DNA of 64,000 bases, taken from NCBI GenBank assembly GCA_019635635.1, contig JAHBZB010000003.1, positions 310,001-374,000 on the forward strand, written 5' to 3'. Position numbers and translations under genes: made by a program. The notes under the pieces were generated by a model, which did no database searches, was not told the origin of the DNA, and worked only from the letters and a program-made list of their open reading frames with translations. This stretch comes from Xanthobacteraceae bacterium (GTDB lineage Bacteria > Pseudomonadota > Alphaproteobacteria > Rhizobiales > Xanthobacteraceae). Shown piece by piece: positions 9,738 to 19,572 of this stretch (the first letter of the stretch is position 1; every line of letters begins with the position of its first letter).

Positions 9738-10454
9738 ATGCCGAAACAACGCTTCGCCCGGGTACTCGTAAAGGTCTCGGGCGAAGCTTTGATGGGCGGC
9801 CGCGAATTCGGGCTCGATCCGAAGACGCTCGAGCGCATCGGAAAAGATCTCGCCAAGGCGCGCAAGGCGGGTGCTGAAATCGCCGTCGTCGTTGGCGGCG
9901 GAAATATCCTCCGCGGTGCCGAACTCGCCACCACCGGAATGCCGCGGGCGACCGCCGACCAGATGGGCATGCTCGCGACCGTCATCAACGCGCTTGCGCT
10001 CGAGCGCGCGATCGAAGCGGCGGGCGCGCCGGCGCGCGCCTTCTCCGCGCTCGACATGCCGACCGTCTGCCAGCCTTATGCACGGCAGCCCGCGATCAAG
10101 GACCTTTCCGAAGGGCGGATCGTCGTGCTCGCTGGCGGCACCGGCAATCCGTACTTCACGACCGACACGGCGGCCGCGTTGCGCGCGGCCGAACTGAACT
10201 GCCAGGCGATTTTCAAGGCCACCGATGTCGACGGCATCTACGATTCCGACCCGCACAAGAACGCCAAGGCCAAGCGCTTCAAGACGCTGACCGCGAGCGA
10301 TGCTTTGTCGAGAAATCTCAAGGTGATGGACGCGGCGGCGTTCGCACTTGCCCGCGACGCCAAGCTGCCGATAATCGTATTTTCGATCAAGCAGGCCGGG
10401 GCGATTTCGGCGGCGATTGCCGACCCGTCTCGCGGTACGATCGTTACCGCCTGA
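9738..10454 (+). CDS. pyrH: UMP kinase
   Basis: PyrH phosphorylates UMP to UDP in pyrimidine nucleotide synthesis. The 238-residue protein shows the amino-acid-kinase fold motifs: VLVKVSGEALMG at the N-terminus, VVVGGGNILRG, the UMP-binding region ATVINALALERA, AGGTGNPYFTTDTAAALRA and KATDVDGIYDSDP. It belongs to the hexameric bacterial UMP kinase family, unrelated to eukaryotic UMP/CMP kinases. It lies between tsf and frr in the conserved order. Confidence 0.98.
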   Translation: MPKQRFARVLVKVSGEALMGGREFGLDPKTLERIGKDLAKARKAGAEIAVVVGGGNILRGAELATTGMPRATADQMGMLATVINALALERAIEAAGAPARAFSALDMPTVCQPYARQPAIKDLSEGRIVVLAGGTGNPYFTTDTAAALRAAELNCQAIFKATDVDGIYDSDPHKNAKAKRFKTLTASDALSRNLKVMDAAAFALARDAKLPIIVFSIKQAGAISAAIADPSRGTIVTA

Positions 10455-10502
10455 GCCCAATCCATTCCGGCCCTCGCGGCCTTAAGAACCGAGAGCAAGA
10501 CC

Positions 10503-11060
10503 ATGGCAGCGTTCGACATCGCCGACCTCAAGCGCCGGATGCAGGGCGCGCAGGGCGTCCTGAAAAACGAACTCGCGGGCCTTCGCACCGGTCGTGCGAC
10601 GCCGTCGCTGGTCGAGCCGATCACGGTCGAAGCCTATGGCTCGAACATGCCGCTGTCGCAGGTCGCGACCGTCGCGATCCCCGAGCCGCGCCTGATTTCG
10701 ATTCAGGTCTGGGACAAGTCGGTCGTGACCGCGGTCGAGAAAGCGATCCGTGATTCCAACCTCGGCCTCAATCCGAACACCGAAGGCCAGGTGATCCGGC
10801 TTCGCATTCCCGATCTCAACGAGGAGCGCCGCAAGGAGCTGGTGAAGGTCGCGCACAAATACGCTGAGGCCGCGAAGGTTTCGATCCGCCATGTTCGCCG
10901 CGACGGCATCGACCTTCTGAAAAAAGCCCAGAAGGACGGGCACGTCTCGGAAGACGAGACCAAGCGCCACGAAGCGGATGTGCAGAAGGCGACCGACACG
11001 GCGATCACCGAAGTCGATCAGATGCTGGCGCACAAGGAAAAGGAAATCCTGTCGGTCTGA
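10503..11060 (+). CDS. frr: Ribosome recycling factor
   Basis: RRF splits post-termination ribosomes together with EF-G. The 185-residue protein carries [20 protein letters not shown] and the C-terminal helical motif [20 protein letters not shown]. Length and motifs are typical. It sits 48 bp after pyrH and 12 bp before uppS in the conserved tsf-pyrH-frr-uppS-cdsA-dxr order. Confidence 0.98.
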   Translation: MAAFDIADLKRRMQGAQGVLKNELAGLRTGRATPSLVEPITVEAYGSNMPLSQVATVAIPEPRLISIQVWDKSVVTAVEKAIRDSNLGLNPNTEGQVIRLRIPDLNEERRKELVKVAHKYAEAAKVSIRHVRRDGIDLLKKAQKDGHVSEDETKRHEADVQKATDTAITEVDQMLAHKEKEILSV

Positions 11061-11072
11061 CGGGAAACAGCG

Positions 11073-11831
11073 ATGCCGCACCCCGACGCCGCGCCACAGG
11101 AAGATGCCGGCGTTGCCGCGCCTCCGGCGCATGTCGCGATCATCATGGACGGCAACGGACGCTGGGCCGCGTCGCGCGGCCTGCCGCGCCGCGAGGGTCA
11201 TCGCCGCGGCGTCGAAGCGTTGCGCAACGTCGTGAAGGCGGCCGGCGAACTCGGCGTCAAATACCTGACCATCTACAGTTTCAGTTCCGAAAACTGGTCG
11301 CGCCCCGCGGAAGAGATCGAAGATCTCATGGGGCTTCTGAAGCGCTTCGTGCGCAACGACCTTGCCGACCTGCACAAGAACGACGTGCGGGTGAAGATCA
11401 TCGGCGAGCGCGCGAACCTTAAGCCCGACATCCGGGCACTGCTCGATGAGGCTGAGGAGCTTACGAAAAGCAATTCCAGTCTCACGCTGGTGGTTGCGTT
11501 CAATTACGGCGCGCAGCAGGAAATCGCGCGCGCGGCGCGGATGCTTGCCGAGCAGGTCGCGCGGGGCGAACTCGCACCTTCGGAGATCGACGCGGCGAAG
11601 ATCGCCGCCAATCTTCTGACGAAAGAAATTCCCGATCCCGATCTCATAATTCGCACCAGCGGCGAGCAGCGGCTGTCGAACTTCCTGCTCTGGCAGGCGG
11701 CCTACGCCGAGTTCATTTTCGTGCCGACGCACTGGCCAGATTTCGGCAAGGCCGAGTTGGAAGCCGCGATCGACGAATTTCACAAGCGCGAGCGGCGTTT
11801 CGGCGGACTGAACGCGAAGGCGAGGGCGTAA
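11073..11831 (+). CDS. uppS: Isoprenyl transferase (undecaprenyl diphosphate synthase)
   Basis: UppS condenses isopentenyl diphosphate units onto farnesyl diphosphate in cis, giving the C55 carrier lipid for cell wall and O-antigen synthesis. The 252-residue protein has the family signature [20 protein letters not shown], with the catalytic Asp in MDGN, plus [15 protein letters not shown] and the C-terminal [20 protein letters not shown]. Only one base separates its stop from the cdsA GTG, so the two are likely coupled. Confidence 0.97.
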   Translation: MPHPDAAPQEDAGVAAPPAHVAIIMDGNGRWAASRGLPRREGHRRGVEALRNVVKAAGELGVKYLTIYSFSSENWSRPAEEIEDLMGLLKRFVRNDLADLHKNDVRVKIIGERANLKPDIRALLDEAEELTKSNSSLTLVVAFNYGAQQEIARAARMLAEQVARGELAPSEIDAAKIAANLLTKEIPDPDLIIRTSGEQRLSNFLLWQAAYAEFIFVPTHWPDFGKAELEAAIDEFHKRERRFGGLNAKARA

Positions 11832-11832
11832 G

Positions 11833-12678
11833 GTGAGCGAGGCCGGTTCGTCCTCATCCATGGCGAGCGATCTCAAGCGCCGGGTGCCTTCGGCGATTGC
11901 GATGATCGCGCTCGCGCTCGGCGCGACCTGGTACGGCGGCATTCCGTTTCTGTTTTTCTGGACGATCGCAGCACTCGCGGTCTGGTACGAATGGGCGACG
12001 ATCGTCGGCGCGGAGCCGCGTACCAACGTGGTCGCGTCCGGGGCGGTCGTAATCGTCGCGGCTGCGATTTTTCTCGGCATGGGCATGACCGGAGCAGCCG
12101 CGGCGACGATGTTTCTGGGCGCGCTCGGGTGTGGATTTCTCGCGAACGGCAACGAACGCACCCAGATGTGGACCGGCGCCGGCATGCTCTACGCCGCGCT
12201 CGTGTTCATTCCGGTGGTGCTGCTGCGCGCCGATGTGAAGTTCGGATTCTTCGCCGTCATCTGGCTTTACGCGGTGGTCTGGCTCACCGATATCGGCGGC
12301 TATTTCTTCGGCCGCTTCATCGGCGGGAAAAAGCTTGCGCCCGTACTCAGCCCGAAGAAGACCTGGTCGGGTGCGATCGGCGGCACTTTTTTCGGCGTGC
12401 TGGGCGGCGCCATGGTCGCAACGCTTGCCGATGCGCGCTTCGCGTTCATGTCCATCGTGATCGCGCTCCTCGTATCGGTGTTTTCACAGGCCGGCGATAT
12501 TTTCGAATCCTTCGTGAAGCGGAAATTCGGCAAGAAAGACGCGTCCGGGATTCTGCCGGGCCATGGCGGCGTGATGGATCGCATCGACGGCTTCCTCGCA
12601 GCCGCGACGCTCGCGTTGTTGATCGGGTTGATCCATCGCGGTGCTTCGGCCCCGGCAATGGGCTTGCTGCAATGGTGA
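11833..12678 (+). CDS. cdsA: Phosphatidate cytidylyltransferase
   Basis: CdsA makes CDP-diacylglycerol from phosphatidate and CTP, the precursor for all membrane phospholipids. The 281-residue protein is mostly hydrophobic, with about eight membrane helices. It carries the CTP-transferase signature region KRKFGKKDASGILPGHGGVM followed by DRIDGF, with its conserved acidic residues. The GTG at 11833 sits close behind uppS; an in-frame ATG at 11860 (MASDLKRRVP) is an alternative start. Its stop overlaps the dxr start by 7 bp. Confidence 0.96.
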   Translation: MSEAGSSSSMASDLKRRVPSAIAMIALALGATWYGGIPFLFFWTIAALAVWYEWATIVGAEPRTNVVASGAVVIVAAAIFLGMGMTGAAAATMFLGALGCGFLANGNERTQMWTGAGMLYAALVFIPVVLLRADVKFGFFAVIWLYAVVWLTDIGGYFFGRFIGGKKLAPVLSPKKTWSGAIGGTFFGVLGGAMVATLADARFAFMSIVIALLVSVFSQAGDIFESFVKRKFGKKDASGILPGHGGVMDRIDGFLAAATLALLIGLIHRGASAPAMGLLQW

Positions 12679-13847
12679 CAAGCGTCAGCATCCTAGGCGC
12701 GACCGGTTCGATCGGCACGAGCACGCTCGCTCTCGTGCGCGAAGGCGGCTTTCGCGTCGTCGCGCTGACCGCGAACAGCGACGCGAAGAAACTCGCGGCG
12801 CTCGCGAAAGAATTCGACGCAGAGATCGCCGCGGTATCGGACGAAGGCGCCTACGCCGAACTGAAATCGCTGCTTTCCGGTACGCGGACGAAGGCTGCCG
12901 GCGGCGCGAGCGGCACGATCGAAGCTGCGAGCGCGCGATCGGATATTCTGCTTTCTGCAATCGTCGGCGCCGCGGGCCTCGCACCGACGGTCGCGGGCTT
13001 CGCACCGGGCCGAAAAATCGCGCTCGCGAACAAGGAGTGTCTGCTGACTGCGGGTTCCTTGTTCATGCGCGAGGCGCAGAAGGCGGGCGCGACCGTGTTG
13101 CCGGTCGATTCCGAACACAACGCGGTGTTTCAGGCACTTGCCTGCGGCAAGCGCGATGCGGTCAAGCGCGTGACGCTGACGGCATCCGGCGGTCCGTTTC
13201 GTACCTTGAGTCGCGAGCGGCTTGCGCTGGTGACACCGGAAGAAGCGGTGCGTCATCCGAACTGGTCGATGGGCGCGAAAATCTCGATCGATTCCGCTAC
13301 CCTGATGAACAAGGGCCTCGAACTGATCGAGGCGCACTACCTGTTCGATCTTTCGTCCGATCAGCTCGAGACTCTCGTGCATCCGCAATCGGTCGTGCAT
13401 GCGCTGGTCGAGTTTCACGACGGCTCTGTGGTCGCGCAGATGGCGCATCCGGACATGCGGATTCCGATCGGCTTCTGCCTTGCCTGGCCGGAGCGGCTGG
13501 AATGGCAGGCGCCCCGGCTCGATCTTGCGAAAGTCGGCTCGCTGCATTTCGAGGCGCCGGACCATGAGCGGTTCCCGGCGCTGTTTCTGGCGCGCGCCGC
13601 ACTGGATGCCGGCGGCTCGGCGCCGAACGTGCTGAATGCCGCAAACGAGGTAGCGATCGACGCCTTCCGGGCGCGGCGGCTGTCATTCCCGGGCATCCCG
13701 GCGCTGACCGGCGCGGTGTTGGAAAAAGCGGAGAAGGAAGGGCTTTATCGCGAGGTTTCTACGGTTAACGACGCGCTCGGCGTTGACCATGTCGCGAGAA
13801 GTTTAGCCGCGACCCTCTTGCCTCAATTCGCCGCAAAGGCATCCTAA
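12672..13847 (+). CDS. dxr: 1-deoxy-D-xylulose 5-phosphate reductoisomerase
   Basis: Dxr converts DXP to 2-C-methyl-D-erythritol 4-phosphate with NADPH, the committed step of the MEP isoprenoid pathway. The 391-residue protein begins with the NADPH-binding motif VSILGATGSIGTSTL. It also has the conserved LANKECLLTAG, the metal-binding PVDSEHNAVFQAL, TASGGPFR and SWSMG-type loop (NWSMGAKISIDSATLMNKGL). The ATG at 12672 overlaps the end of cdsA by 7 bp. An open frame continues far upstream inside cdsA, but sequence similarity starts at this ATG. IspDF, later in the pathway, is encoded at 59.9-61.1 kb. Confidence 0.97.
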   Translation: MVTSVSILGATGSIGTSTLALVREGGFRVVALTANSDAKKLAALAKEFDAEIAAVSDEGAYAELKSLLSGTRTKAAGGASGTIEAASARSDILLSAIVGAAGLAPTVAGFAPGRKIALANKECLLTAGSLFMREAQKAGATVLPVDSEHNAVFQALACGKRDAVKRVTLTASGGPFRTLSRERLALVTPEEAVRHPNWSMGAKISIDSATLMNKGLELIEAHYLFDLSSDQLETLVHPQSVVHALVEFHDGSVVAQMAHPDMRIPIGFCLAWPERLEWQAPRLDLAKVGSLHFEAPDHERFPALFLARAALDAGGSAPNVLNAANEVAIDAFRARRLSFPGIPALTGAVLEKAEKEGLYREVSTVNDALGVDHVARSLAATLLPQFAAKAS

Positions 13848-13878
13848 CGCAGTAAGAGATCAGAAAGGGCGGCACGAA

Positions 13879-15288
13879 ATGGAACTGTTGAGTTTGTTGG
13901 GCGCCAAGGCCGGCTGGATCCTTGGGTACGTCCTTCCGTTTCTGTTCGTGCTCACCGTCGTCGTCTTTTTCCACGAATTGGGGCACTTCTGGGTTGCACG
14001 CCGCTGCGGCGTGAAGATCGACGCGTTCTCGGTCGGCTTCGGCCCGGAACTTTTCGGATTCAACGACAAGCACGGCACGCGCTGGCGGCTCGCCGCGATT
14101 CCGCTCGGCGGTTACGTGCGCTTTCATGGCGACGATTCCGCTGCGAGCACGCCCGACTTGCAGAAGCTCGAGAACATGAGCGCGGCGGAGAAGAAGATTT
14201 CCTTCTTCCACCAGCCGGTGCGGAACCGTGCGGCCATCGTGGCCGCGGGTCCGATCGCAAACTTCATTCTCGCGGTCGTGATTTTCGGCGGCGTGCTCTA
14301 TGGCTTCGGCCGTAACATCACCACGCCGGTTCTTGAGGTGGTGCGGGCGAACAGTCCGGCGCAGAGCGCGGGGCTTCAGCCCGGCGATCGCGTGGTCAGC
14401 ATCAATGGGAAACAGATCGAAGGCTACGAAGACGTTATCCGCGTCGTGAGCCTGTCGACCGGCGAGAAGCTGGCCTTTGTTGTCGAGCGCAACGGCAAGG
14501 ACGTGGCGCTCACCGTCACGCCGACGCTGCGCGAGATCAAGGACAACGTCGGCGCGGTGCACCGGATCGGCGATATCGGCATCTCGCGCTGGCCGGCGCT
14601 CGTGAAATCGGTGCGCGCGAACAGCGCGGCGATGGAAGCGGGGATCCAGCCGGGCGACCGGATTGTCTCGGTGGACGACAAACCGATCGAAGCGTTCGAG
14701 GATTTGCCGCGCGTCGTTGCGCCGGCGCTCGGCAAGAAACTTGCGATTGGCGTGCAGCGCGGCGATCAGCGCCTGACGCTTTACGCGACGCCGAAGCCGC
14801 ATCCGAACAACGCGAAGCTCGGCGTGCTCGGTATCGAGAACCCGTCCAAGCCGGAGGACGCGTTCCGCAAGCATTACGGTCTGCTCGAGTCTGCGCGAAT
14901 GGGCGCTTCGGAGACCTGGTTCGTCGTCGAACGGACCATGGCCTATATCGGCGGTATCATCGTCGGGAAGGAATCCATCGATCAGCTCGGCGGCCCGATC
15001 CGCATCGGTCAGGTCGCGGGCGAGGTCGCCTCGCAGGGCTTCCATGACCTCCTGCGGCTGACGGCGGTGCTTTCGGTCAGTATCGGCCTCCTGAACCTGT
15101 TCCCGGTGCCGCTGCTGGATGGCGGTCACCTTCTGTTCTATCTGATCGAGGCCGTCCGAGGCCGGCCGCTCAGCGAGCGGGCGCAGGAATACGGCTTCCG
15201 GATCGGGCTGGCTTTCGTGATGCTCCTGATGATCGTCGCCACCTGGAACGATATTTTCCAGCTTTTCCTGCGCGCACAGGCATCCTGA
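13879..15288 (+). CDS. rseP: Site-2 zinc metalloprotease RseP with two PDZ domains
   Basis: RseP cleaves membrane-embedded substrates such as anti-sigma factors and remnant signal peptides. The 469-residue protein has the zinc motif HELGH in the first membrane helix (about residues 33-37) and the second active-site motif LLDGGHLL near residue 415, flanked by further helices. Between them are two PDZ domains that are clearly related: VVRANSPAQSAGLQPGDRVV at about residue 155 and SVRANSAAMEAGIQPGDRIV at about 250. The length exceeds the roughly 380 residues I associate with rhizobial single-PDZ homologues. It lies between dxr and bamA, the usual envelope-stress context. Confidence 0.95.
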   Translation: MELLSLLGAKAGWILGYVLPFLFVLTVVVFFHELGHFWVARRCGVKIDAFSVGFGPELFGFNDKHGTRWRLAAIPLGGYVRFHGDDSAASTPDLQKLENMSAAEKKISFFHQPVRNRAAIVAAGPIANFILAVVIFGGVLYGFGRNITTPVLEVVRANSPAQSAGLQPGDRVVSINGKQIEGYEDVIRVVSLSTGEKLAFVVERNGKDVALTVTPTLREIKDNVGAVHRIGDIGISRWPALVKSVRANSAAMEAGIQPGDRIVSVDDKPIEAFEDLPRVVAPALGKKLAIGVQRGDQRLTLYATPKPHPNNAKLGVLGIENPSKPEDAFRKHYGLLESARMGASETWFVVERTMAYIGGIIVGKESIDQLGGPIRIGQVAGEVASQGFHDLLRLTAVLSVSIGLLNLFPVPLLDGGHLLFYLIEAVRGRPLSERAQEYGFRIGLAFVMLLMIVATWNDIFQLFLRAQAS

Positions 15289-15597
15289 TACCGCTCGGGT
15301 TCCGGCCGGTAATGGCCCGGTAACGGCAGCGCCGCCATATTTGCGCTGCGGTGATGGGGTCTTTGCCGGTCGCGTGAGGGGGCAATCGGGGGTGCCGGAG
15401 TGTGCGTTTCACGGGGCAATGCGTCGCGTGGCCTATCGGCAACGCGGGCCGGAAAACCCCAGCAATAACCGCCCACTTCGTTTGCAAGCCTCTGGAAAGT
15501 CTGTAAAACCTGACGCGAGTGAAAGACGATTCCACTTGGGTTCCCAAGTGGATGGGGGAGCGGTCTTGTCCAGATCGCTTTTTGGAATTTGCGGTCA
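15289..15597. other. 309-bp gap between rseP and bamA
   Basis: I see no convincing gene here. The gap contains several GC-rich imperfect repeats and, close to bamA, a perfect 20-bp palindrome-like element at 15532-15551. A promoter for bamA probably lies here, for example TTGCAA at about 15483, but no strong pair of -35 and -10 elements stands out. Confidence 0.5.
15532..15551. promoter_or_regulatory. Perfect inverted repeat 46 bp upstream of bamA
   Basis: CCACTTGGG at 15532-15540 and CCCAAGTGG at 15543-15551 form a 9-bp inverted repeat with a 2-bp centre. As RNA the loop would be too tight for a full stem, so an operator for a dimeric regulator is at least as likely as a hairpin. No T run follows, so it is not a terminator. 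Confidence 0.4.
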
Positions 15598-17982
15598 ATG
15601 AAATTCGGTGGGGTAAGGGTCATTCGTAAGCTCGGCGCAGCCGCGGTGCTGGCGGTGGCCCTCGTTTGCGGCATCGCAGCAGGTTCAATCGCGACTTCGA
15701 CAGTTGCGCAGGCGCAGACGGTCACCGCCGTCGATGTCGTCGGCAACCAGCGCGTCGATGCCGATACCATCCGCAGCTATGTGAAAATCCGTCCGGGCGA
15801 GCGCGCCGACGCGCAACGCATCGACGACGCGCTGCGCGCGCTGTTCGCGATCGGCCTGTTCGAGGACGTGAACATCCAGATGCGCGGCTCGCGCCTGGTC
15901 GTGACCGTGCGCGAAGCGCAGATCATCAATCGCGTGGTGTTCGAGGGCAACCGCCGCGTGAAGGACGACATCCTGACCGCCGAAGTGCAGTCCAAGCCGC
16001 GCGGCGCGCTTTCGCGTGCGACGGTGCAGGCCGACGTTCAGCGCATCATCGAAGTCTATCGCCGCAGCGGCCGCTACGACATCACCGTCGAGCCGCAGAT
16101 CATCGATCGCGCGAGCAACCGCGTCGATCTCATCTTCCAGATCAAGGAAGGCGACAAGACGACGATCAAGACGATCAATTTCACCGGCAATAACGTCTAT
16201 TCGAGCGCGCGCCTGCGTGACGTGATCAACACGACGCAAACGAACTGGCTCAGCTGGCTGCGCAACAGCGACGTGTACGACCCGGATCGCGTCAACGCCG
16301 ACCAGGAATTGCTGCGCCGTTTCTATCTCAAGAACGGCTACGCCGACTTCCGCATTCTTTCCGCGACGGTCGATCTCGACCGCAAGAACAACGGCTTCGT
16401 ACTCAATTTCGTACTCGACGAGGGCGTGCAGTACCGCTTCGGCAATGTCGACGTGGTCTCGAACGTGCGCGACCTCGATCCGTCTTCGGCGCGGGCGCTG
16501 ATCCGCGGCCGCTCGGGCGAAGTTTACAACGCCGAGCAGGTCGAGAAGACCGTCGAGTTGATGACGATCGAGCTTGCCAACCGCGGCTATGCCTTTGCGC
16601 AGGTACGCCCGCGCGGCGACCGCGACTTCCAGGGGCGTCTGATCAACGTCACCTACGTGATCGACGAAGGCGCGCGGGTCTATATCGAGCGGATCAATAT
16701 TCGCTCCAATACGCGTACGCGCGAATACGTCATTCGCCGCGAATTCGATATCGTCGAAGGCGATCCCTATAACCGCGTCATGGTCGATCGCGCCGAGCGG
16801 CGGCTGAAAAATCTCGGCTACTTCAAGAGCGTGAAGATCACCAACGAGCCGGGCTCGGCACCCGATCGCGTCGTCCTCAACGTCGATGTCGAAGAGCAGC
16901 TGACCGGCGAGTTCTCCATCGCCGCGGGCTATTCGACCGCGGACGGCATCATCGGCGAATTGACGATCGGCGAGCGCAACTTCCTCGGCCGCGGCCAGTA
17001 TGTGCGCACGTCGCTGCAATACGGCGAGCGTGTGAAGGGTGTCGAGTTCTCTTTCACCGAGCCGTACTTCATGGATTACCGGCTCGCGGCGGGCTTCGAC
17101 CTCTTCTACAAATCGACGCAGCCGTCGGAATTCGTGGCCTACGGCATCGATACGGTCGGCGGTACGCTGCGCGCGACCGCACGACTCAACGAAGAAATCA
17201 CGATGCAGGTGCGCTACAGCGCATTCCAGCGCGAGATCGTTGCCGGCAGCACGACCTATCTGGTCTCGAACGCGATTCTGTCGTCGCTCTTCACGCCGTA
17301 CCTGACCTCATCGGTCGGTTACACGCTGATCTATAACTCGCTCGACAACAATAAAGAGCCGACCAGCGGATTCTACGCGCAGTTCGCGCAGGATTTCGCG
17401 GGCCTTGGCGGCGACGTGAAGTATGTGAAGACGACCGCGGAAGCGCGTTACTACCGTCCGATCACCGGCGATTTCGTCGGCATGGTGCGCGCGACCGGCG
17501 GACACATCTTCGCCTGGGGCGGCGATACGCTGCGCTTCTCGGATCACTTCAACAATTCGCACACGCTGGTGCGCGGTTTCGCGACCCAGGGCTTCGGTCC
17601 GATGGACGTGACGAGCGGCCTCTATTCGAACGCCAATACGATCGGTGGCGCCACCTATTGGGCCGCGACCGCCGAGTTGCAGTTCCCGCTTTGGTTCATG
17701 CCGAAAGAGATCGGCATCAAGACGGCGTTGTTCACCGACGTCGGCCAGTTGTGGGGTTACCAAGGCAACTTGAATCCGGCAAACCTCAATCTTCTCGCCA
17801 GCAGTTGCGGTGGACCGACCGTCTGTCTGTACGATGCCGACAAGATTCGTGCTTCGGCCGGCGTCAGCCTGATCTGGTCGTCGCCGTTCGGGCCGCTGCG
17901 CTTCGACTTCGCTGTGCCGCTTTCGAAGGACGACCGCGACCGGACGCAGTTCTTCCGCTTCGGCGGCGGTGCCAAGTTCTGA
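15598..17982 (+). CDS. bamA: Outer membrane protein assembly factor BamA
   Basis: BamA is the Omp85-family core of the complex that inserts beta-barrel proteins into the outer membrane. The 794-residue product has a signal peptide (hydrophobic stretch to about residue 40, likely cleavage after AQA). About five POTRA domains follow to roughly residue 430, then a C-terminal beta barrel ending in RTQFFRFGGGAKF with a terminal aromatic residue. GEFSIAAGYSTADGIIGELT marks the start of the barrel, and LVRGFATQGFGP contains the conserved VRGF motif. ATG at 15598 is chosen over an in-frame TTG at 15589. It precedes lpxD by 44 bp, with no skp gene between them. Confidence 0.97.
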   Translation: MKFGGVRVIRKLGAAAVLAVALVCGIAAGSIATSTVAQAQTVTAVDVVGNQRVDADTIRSYVKIRPGERADAQRIDDALRALFAIGLFEDVNIQMRGSRLVVTVREAQIINRVVFEGNRRVKDDILTAEVQSKPRGALSRATVQADVQRIIEVYRRSGRYDITVEPQIIDRASNRVDLIFQIKEGDKTTIKTINFTGNNVYSSARLRDVINTTQTNWLSWLRNSDVYDPDRVNADQELLRRFYLKNGYADFRILSATVDLDRKNNGFVLNFVLDEGVQYRFGNVDVVSNVRDLDPSSARALIRGRSGEVYNAEQVEKTVELMTIELANRGYAFAQVRPRGDRDFQGRLINVTYVIDEGARVYIERINIRSNTRTREYVIRREFDIVEGDPYNRVMVDRAERRLKNLGYFKSVKITNEPGSAPDRVVLNVDVEEQLTGEFSIAAGYSTADGIIGELTIGERNFLGRGQYVRTSLQYGERVKGVEFSFTEPYFMDYRLAAGFDLFYKSTQPSEFVAYGIDTVGGTLRATARLNEEITMQVRYSAFQREIVAGSTTYLVSNAILSSLFTPYLTSSVGYTLIYNSLDNNKEPTSGFYAQFAQDFAGLGGDVKYVKTTAEARYYRPITGDFVGMVRATGGHIFAWGGDTLRFSDHFNNSHTLVRGFATQGFGPMDVTSGLYSNANTIGGATYWAATAELQFPLWFMPKEIGIKTALFTDVGQLWGYQGNLNPANLNLLASSCGGPTVCLYDADKIRASAGVSLIWSSPFGPLRFDFAVPLSKDDRDRTQFFRFGGGAKF

Positions 17983-18026
17983 TTGCCTGATTTCGGTTCT
18001 GCCGGACGGGAGTCGACGGTTTTCGT

Positions 18027-19082
18027 ATGACCGACCCGATATTCTTTCGCTCACGCGGGCCGCTTGCGCTCGCCGCAATCGGCGAGCTGACCGGCGCTGC
18101 GGTGCCGGAAGCAAGCGTTGGCGCCGTTGTAAGCAGCGCCAAGCCGCTCGATATCGCGGGGCCGGAAGACCTCACGTTCTACGAGGACCCCGCGTATGCG
18201 GCGGCGCTGTCTTTCTCCGATGCGGGCGCATGCTTCGTCACGGCGAAGCTCGCGGACTCCGTTCCTGCGCATATCGTTCGGCTGATTGTCGATAAGCCTT
18301 ATGCGGCGTTCGTGAAGGCTGCGCGGGCGCTGTTTCCGGATGACTTGCGCCCGCTTTCGATCGTCGGGACGCGCGGCGTCGATCCGGAAGCCTCCGTACA
18401 CGAGGAAGCCCGTCTCGAGGACGGTGTCGTGGTCGATCCGGGTGCGGTGATTGGGCCGGACGCCGAGATCGGCGCGGGCACGATCGTCTGCGCGAATGTC
18501 GTCATCGGCTCGAATGTCCGCATCGGGCGCGATTGCAGCATCGGACCCGGGGCAAGCATCACGCATGCGCTGATCGGCGACCGGGTCATCATTCACGCCG
18601 GCGTTCGGATCGGGCAGGACGGGTTCGGCTACATTCCCGGCAAAAGCCATCTGAAGGTGCCGCAGCTTGGCCGTGTCGTCATTCAGGACGATGTCGAAAT
18701 CGGCGCCGGCACCACTGTCGATCGCGGCGGCGGACGCGATACGATGATCGGCGAAGGCACCAAGATCGATAACCTCGTGCAGGTCGCGCATAACGTGTCG
18801 ATCGGCCGGCACTGTATCATCGCGGGTCATGTCGGGCTTTCGGGCAGCGTGACGCTCGGCGATGGCGTAATGCTCGGCGGCAAGGTCGGCATCGCCGATC
18901 ACCGGACAATCGGCGACCGGGCGCAACTGATCGCGCTTTCCGGGGTCATGCACGACGTTCCCGCGGGCGAACGCTGGGGCGGTGCGCCGGCGAAGCCGTT
19001 GCGCGAGTTTTTCCGCGAGCAGGTCGCTTTGCAGCGCCTTGCCGGAAAAGGTGGTAAAGACGCCGGCGGCAAAAGCAGCTGA
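18027..19082 (+). CDS. lpxD: UDP-3-O-(3-hydroxyacyl)glucosamine N-acyltransferase
   Basis: LpxD adds the second (N-linked) 3-hydroxyacyl chain in lipid A synthesis. The 351-residue protein has an N-terminal uridine-binding domain with [14 protein letters not shown], then hexapeptide repeats of the left-handed beta-helix type (for example [20 protein letters not shown] and [20 protein letters not shown]), and the catalytic-His region [20 protein letters not shown]. Length is normal. It begins the lpxD-fabZ-lpxA-lpxI-lpxB run. Confidence 0.97.
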   Translation: MTDPIFFRSRGPLALAAIGELTGAAVPEASVGAVVSSAKPLDIAGPEDLTFYEDPAYAAALSFSDAGACFVTAKLADSVPAHIVRLIVDKPYAAFVKAARALFPDDLRPLSIVGTRGVDPEASVHEEARLEDGVVVDPGAVIGPDAEIGAGTIVCANVVIGSNVRIGRDCSIGPGASITHALIGDRVIIHAGVRIGQDGFGYIPGKSHLKVPQLGRVVIQDDVEIGAGTTVDRGGGRDTMIGEGTKIDNLVQVAHNVSIGRHCIIAGHVGLSGSVTLGDGVMLGGKVGIADHRTIGDRAQLIALSGVMHDVPAGERWGGAPAKPLREFFREQVALQRLAGKGGKDAGGKSS

Positions 19083-19107
19083 AGCGAACGGTCGGACGTA
19101 AAAGACA

Positions 19108-19566
19108 ATGAGCGCGGAAAAGAAATCCAATATCATCGAGCCGGCGGAACTTCTGAAACTCCTGCCGCACCGCTATCCGTTTCTGCTCGTGGACCGGATC
19201 GTCGAGGTCGATGCCGACGAGTCCTGCATCGGGATCAAGAATGTCACCTTCAACGAGCCGTTCTTTCCGGGTCACTTTCCCGAGCGGCCGGTAATGCCGG
19301 GCGTGCTTCTGATCGAAGGCATGGCGCAGACCGCCGGCGCGATCTGCTCGCGGCATGCGGGTCACGAAGGCAGCCCGCCGAATGTGTTTTTTCTCACCGT
19401 AGACAAGGCGAAGTTTCGCAAGCCGGTGCTGCCCGGCGACACGGTCGAGTATCACATGAAGAAAATCCAGCAGCGCCGCACCATGTGGTGGTTCAAGGGC
19501 GAAGCGAAGGTGCGCGGCACGACCGTATGCGAAGCCGAAGTCGGCGCGATGATCGTGGAAGACTGA
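19108..19566 (+). CDS. fabZ: 3-hydroxyacyl-ACP dehydratase FabZ
   Basis: FabZ dehydrates 3-hydroxyacyl-ACP in fatty acid elongation; its substrates are also the acyl donors of LpxA and LpxD. The 152-residue hot-dog-fold protein carries [20 protein letters not shown], the active-site region [20 protein letters not shown] with the catalytic His and Glu, and [18 protein letters not shown]. It sits 25 bp after lpxD and 6 bp before lpxA. Confidence 0.98.
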   Translation: MSAEKKSNIIEPAELLKLLPHRYPFLLVDRIVEVDADESCIGIKNVTFNEPFFPGHFPERPVMPGVLLIEGMAQTAGAICSRHAGHEGSPPNVFFLTVDKAKFRKPVLPGDTVEYHMKKIQQRRTMWWFKGEAKVRGTTVCEAEVGAMIVED

Positions 19567-19572
19567 GCGGTC

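Noticed and set aside
11991-12671. An upstream extension of dxr reading through cdsA
   Set aside because: Similarity to Dxr begins only at the ATG at 12672; the upstream part is out of frame with the real cdsA and Arg-rich.
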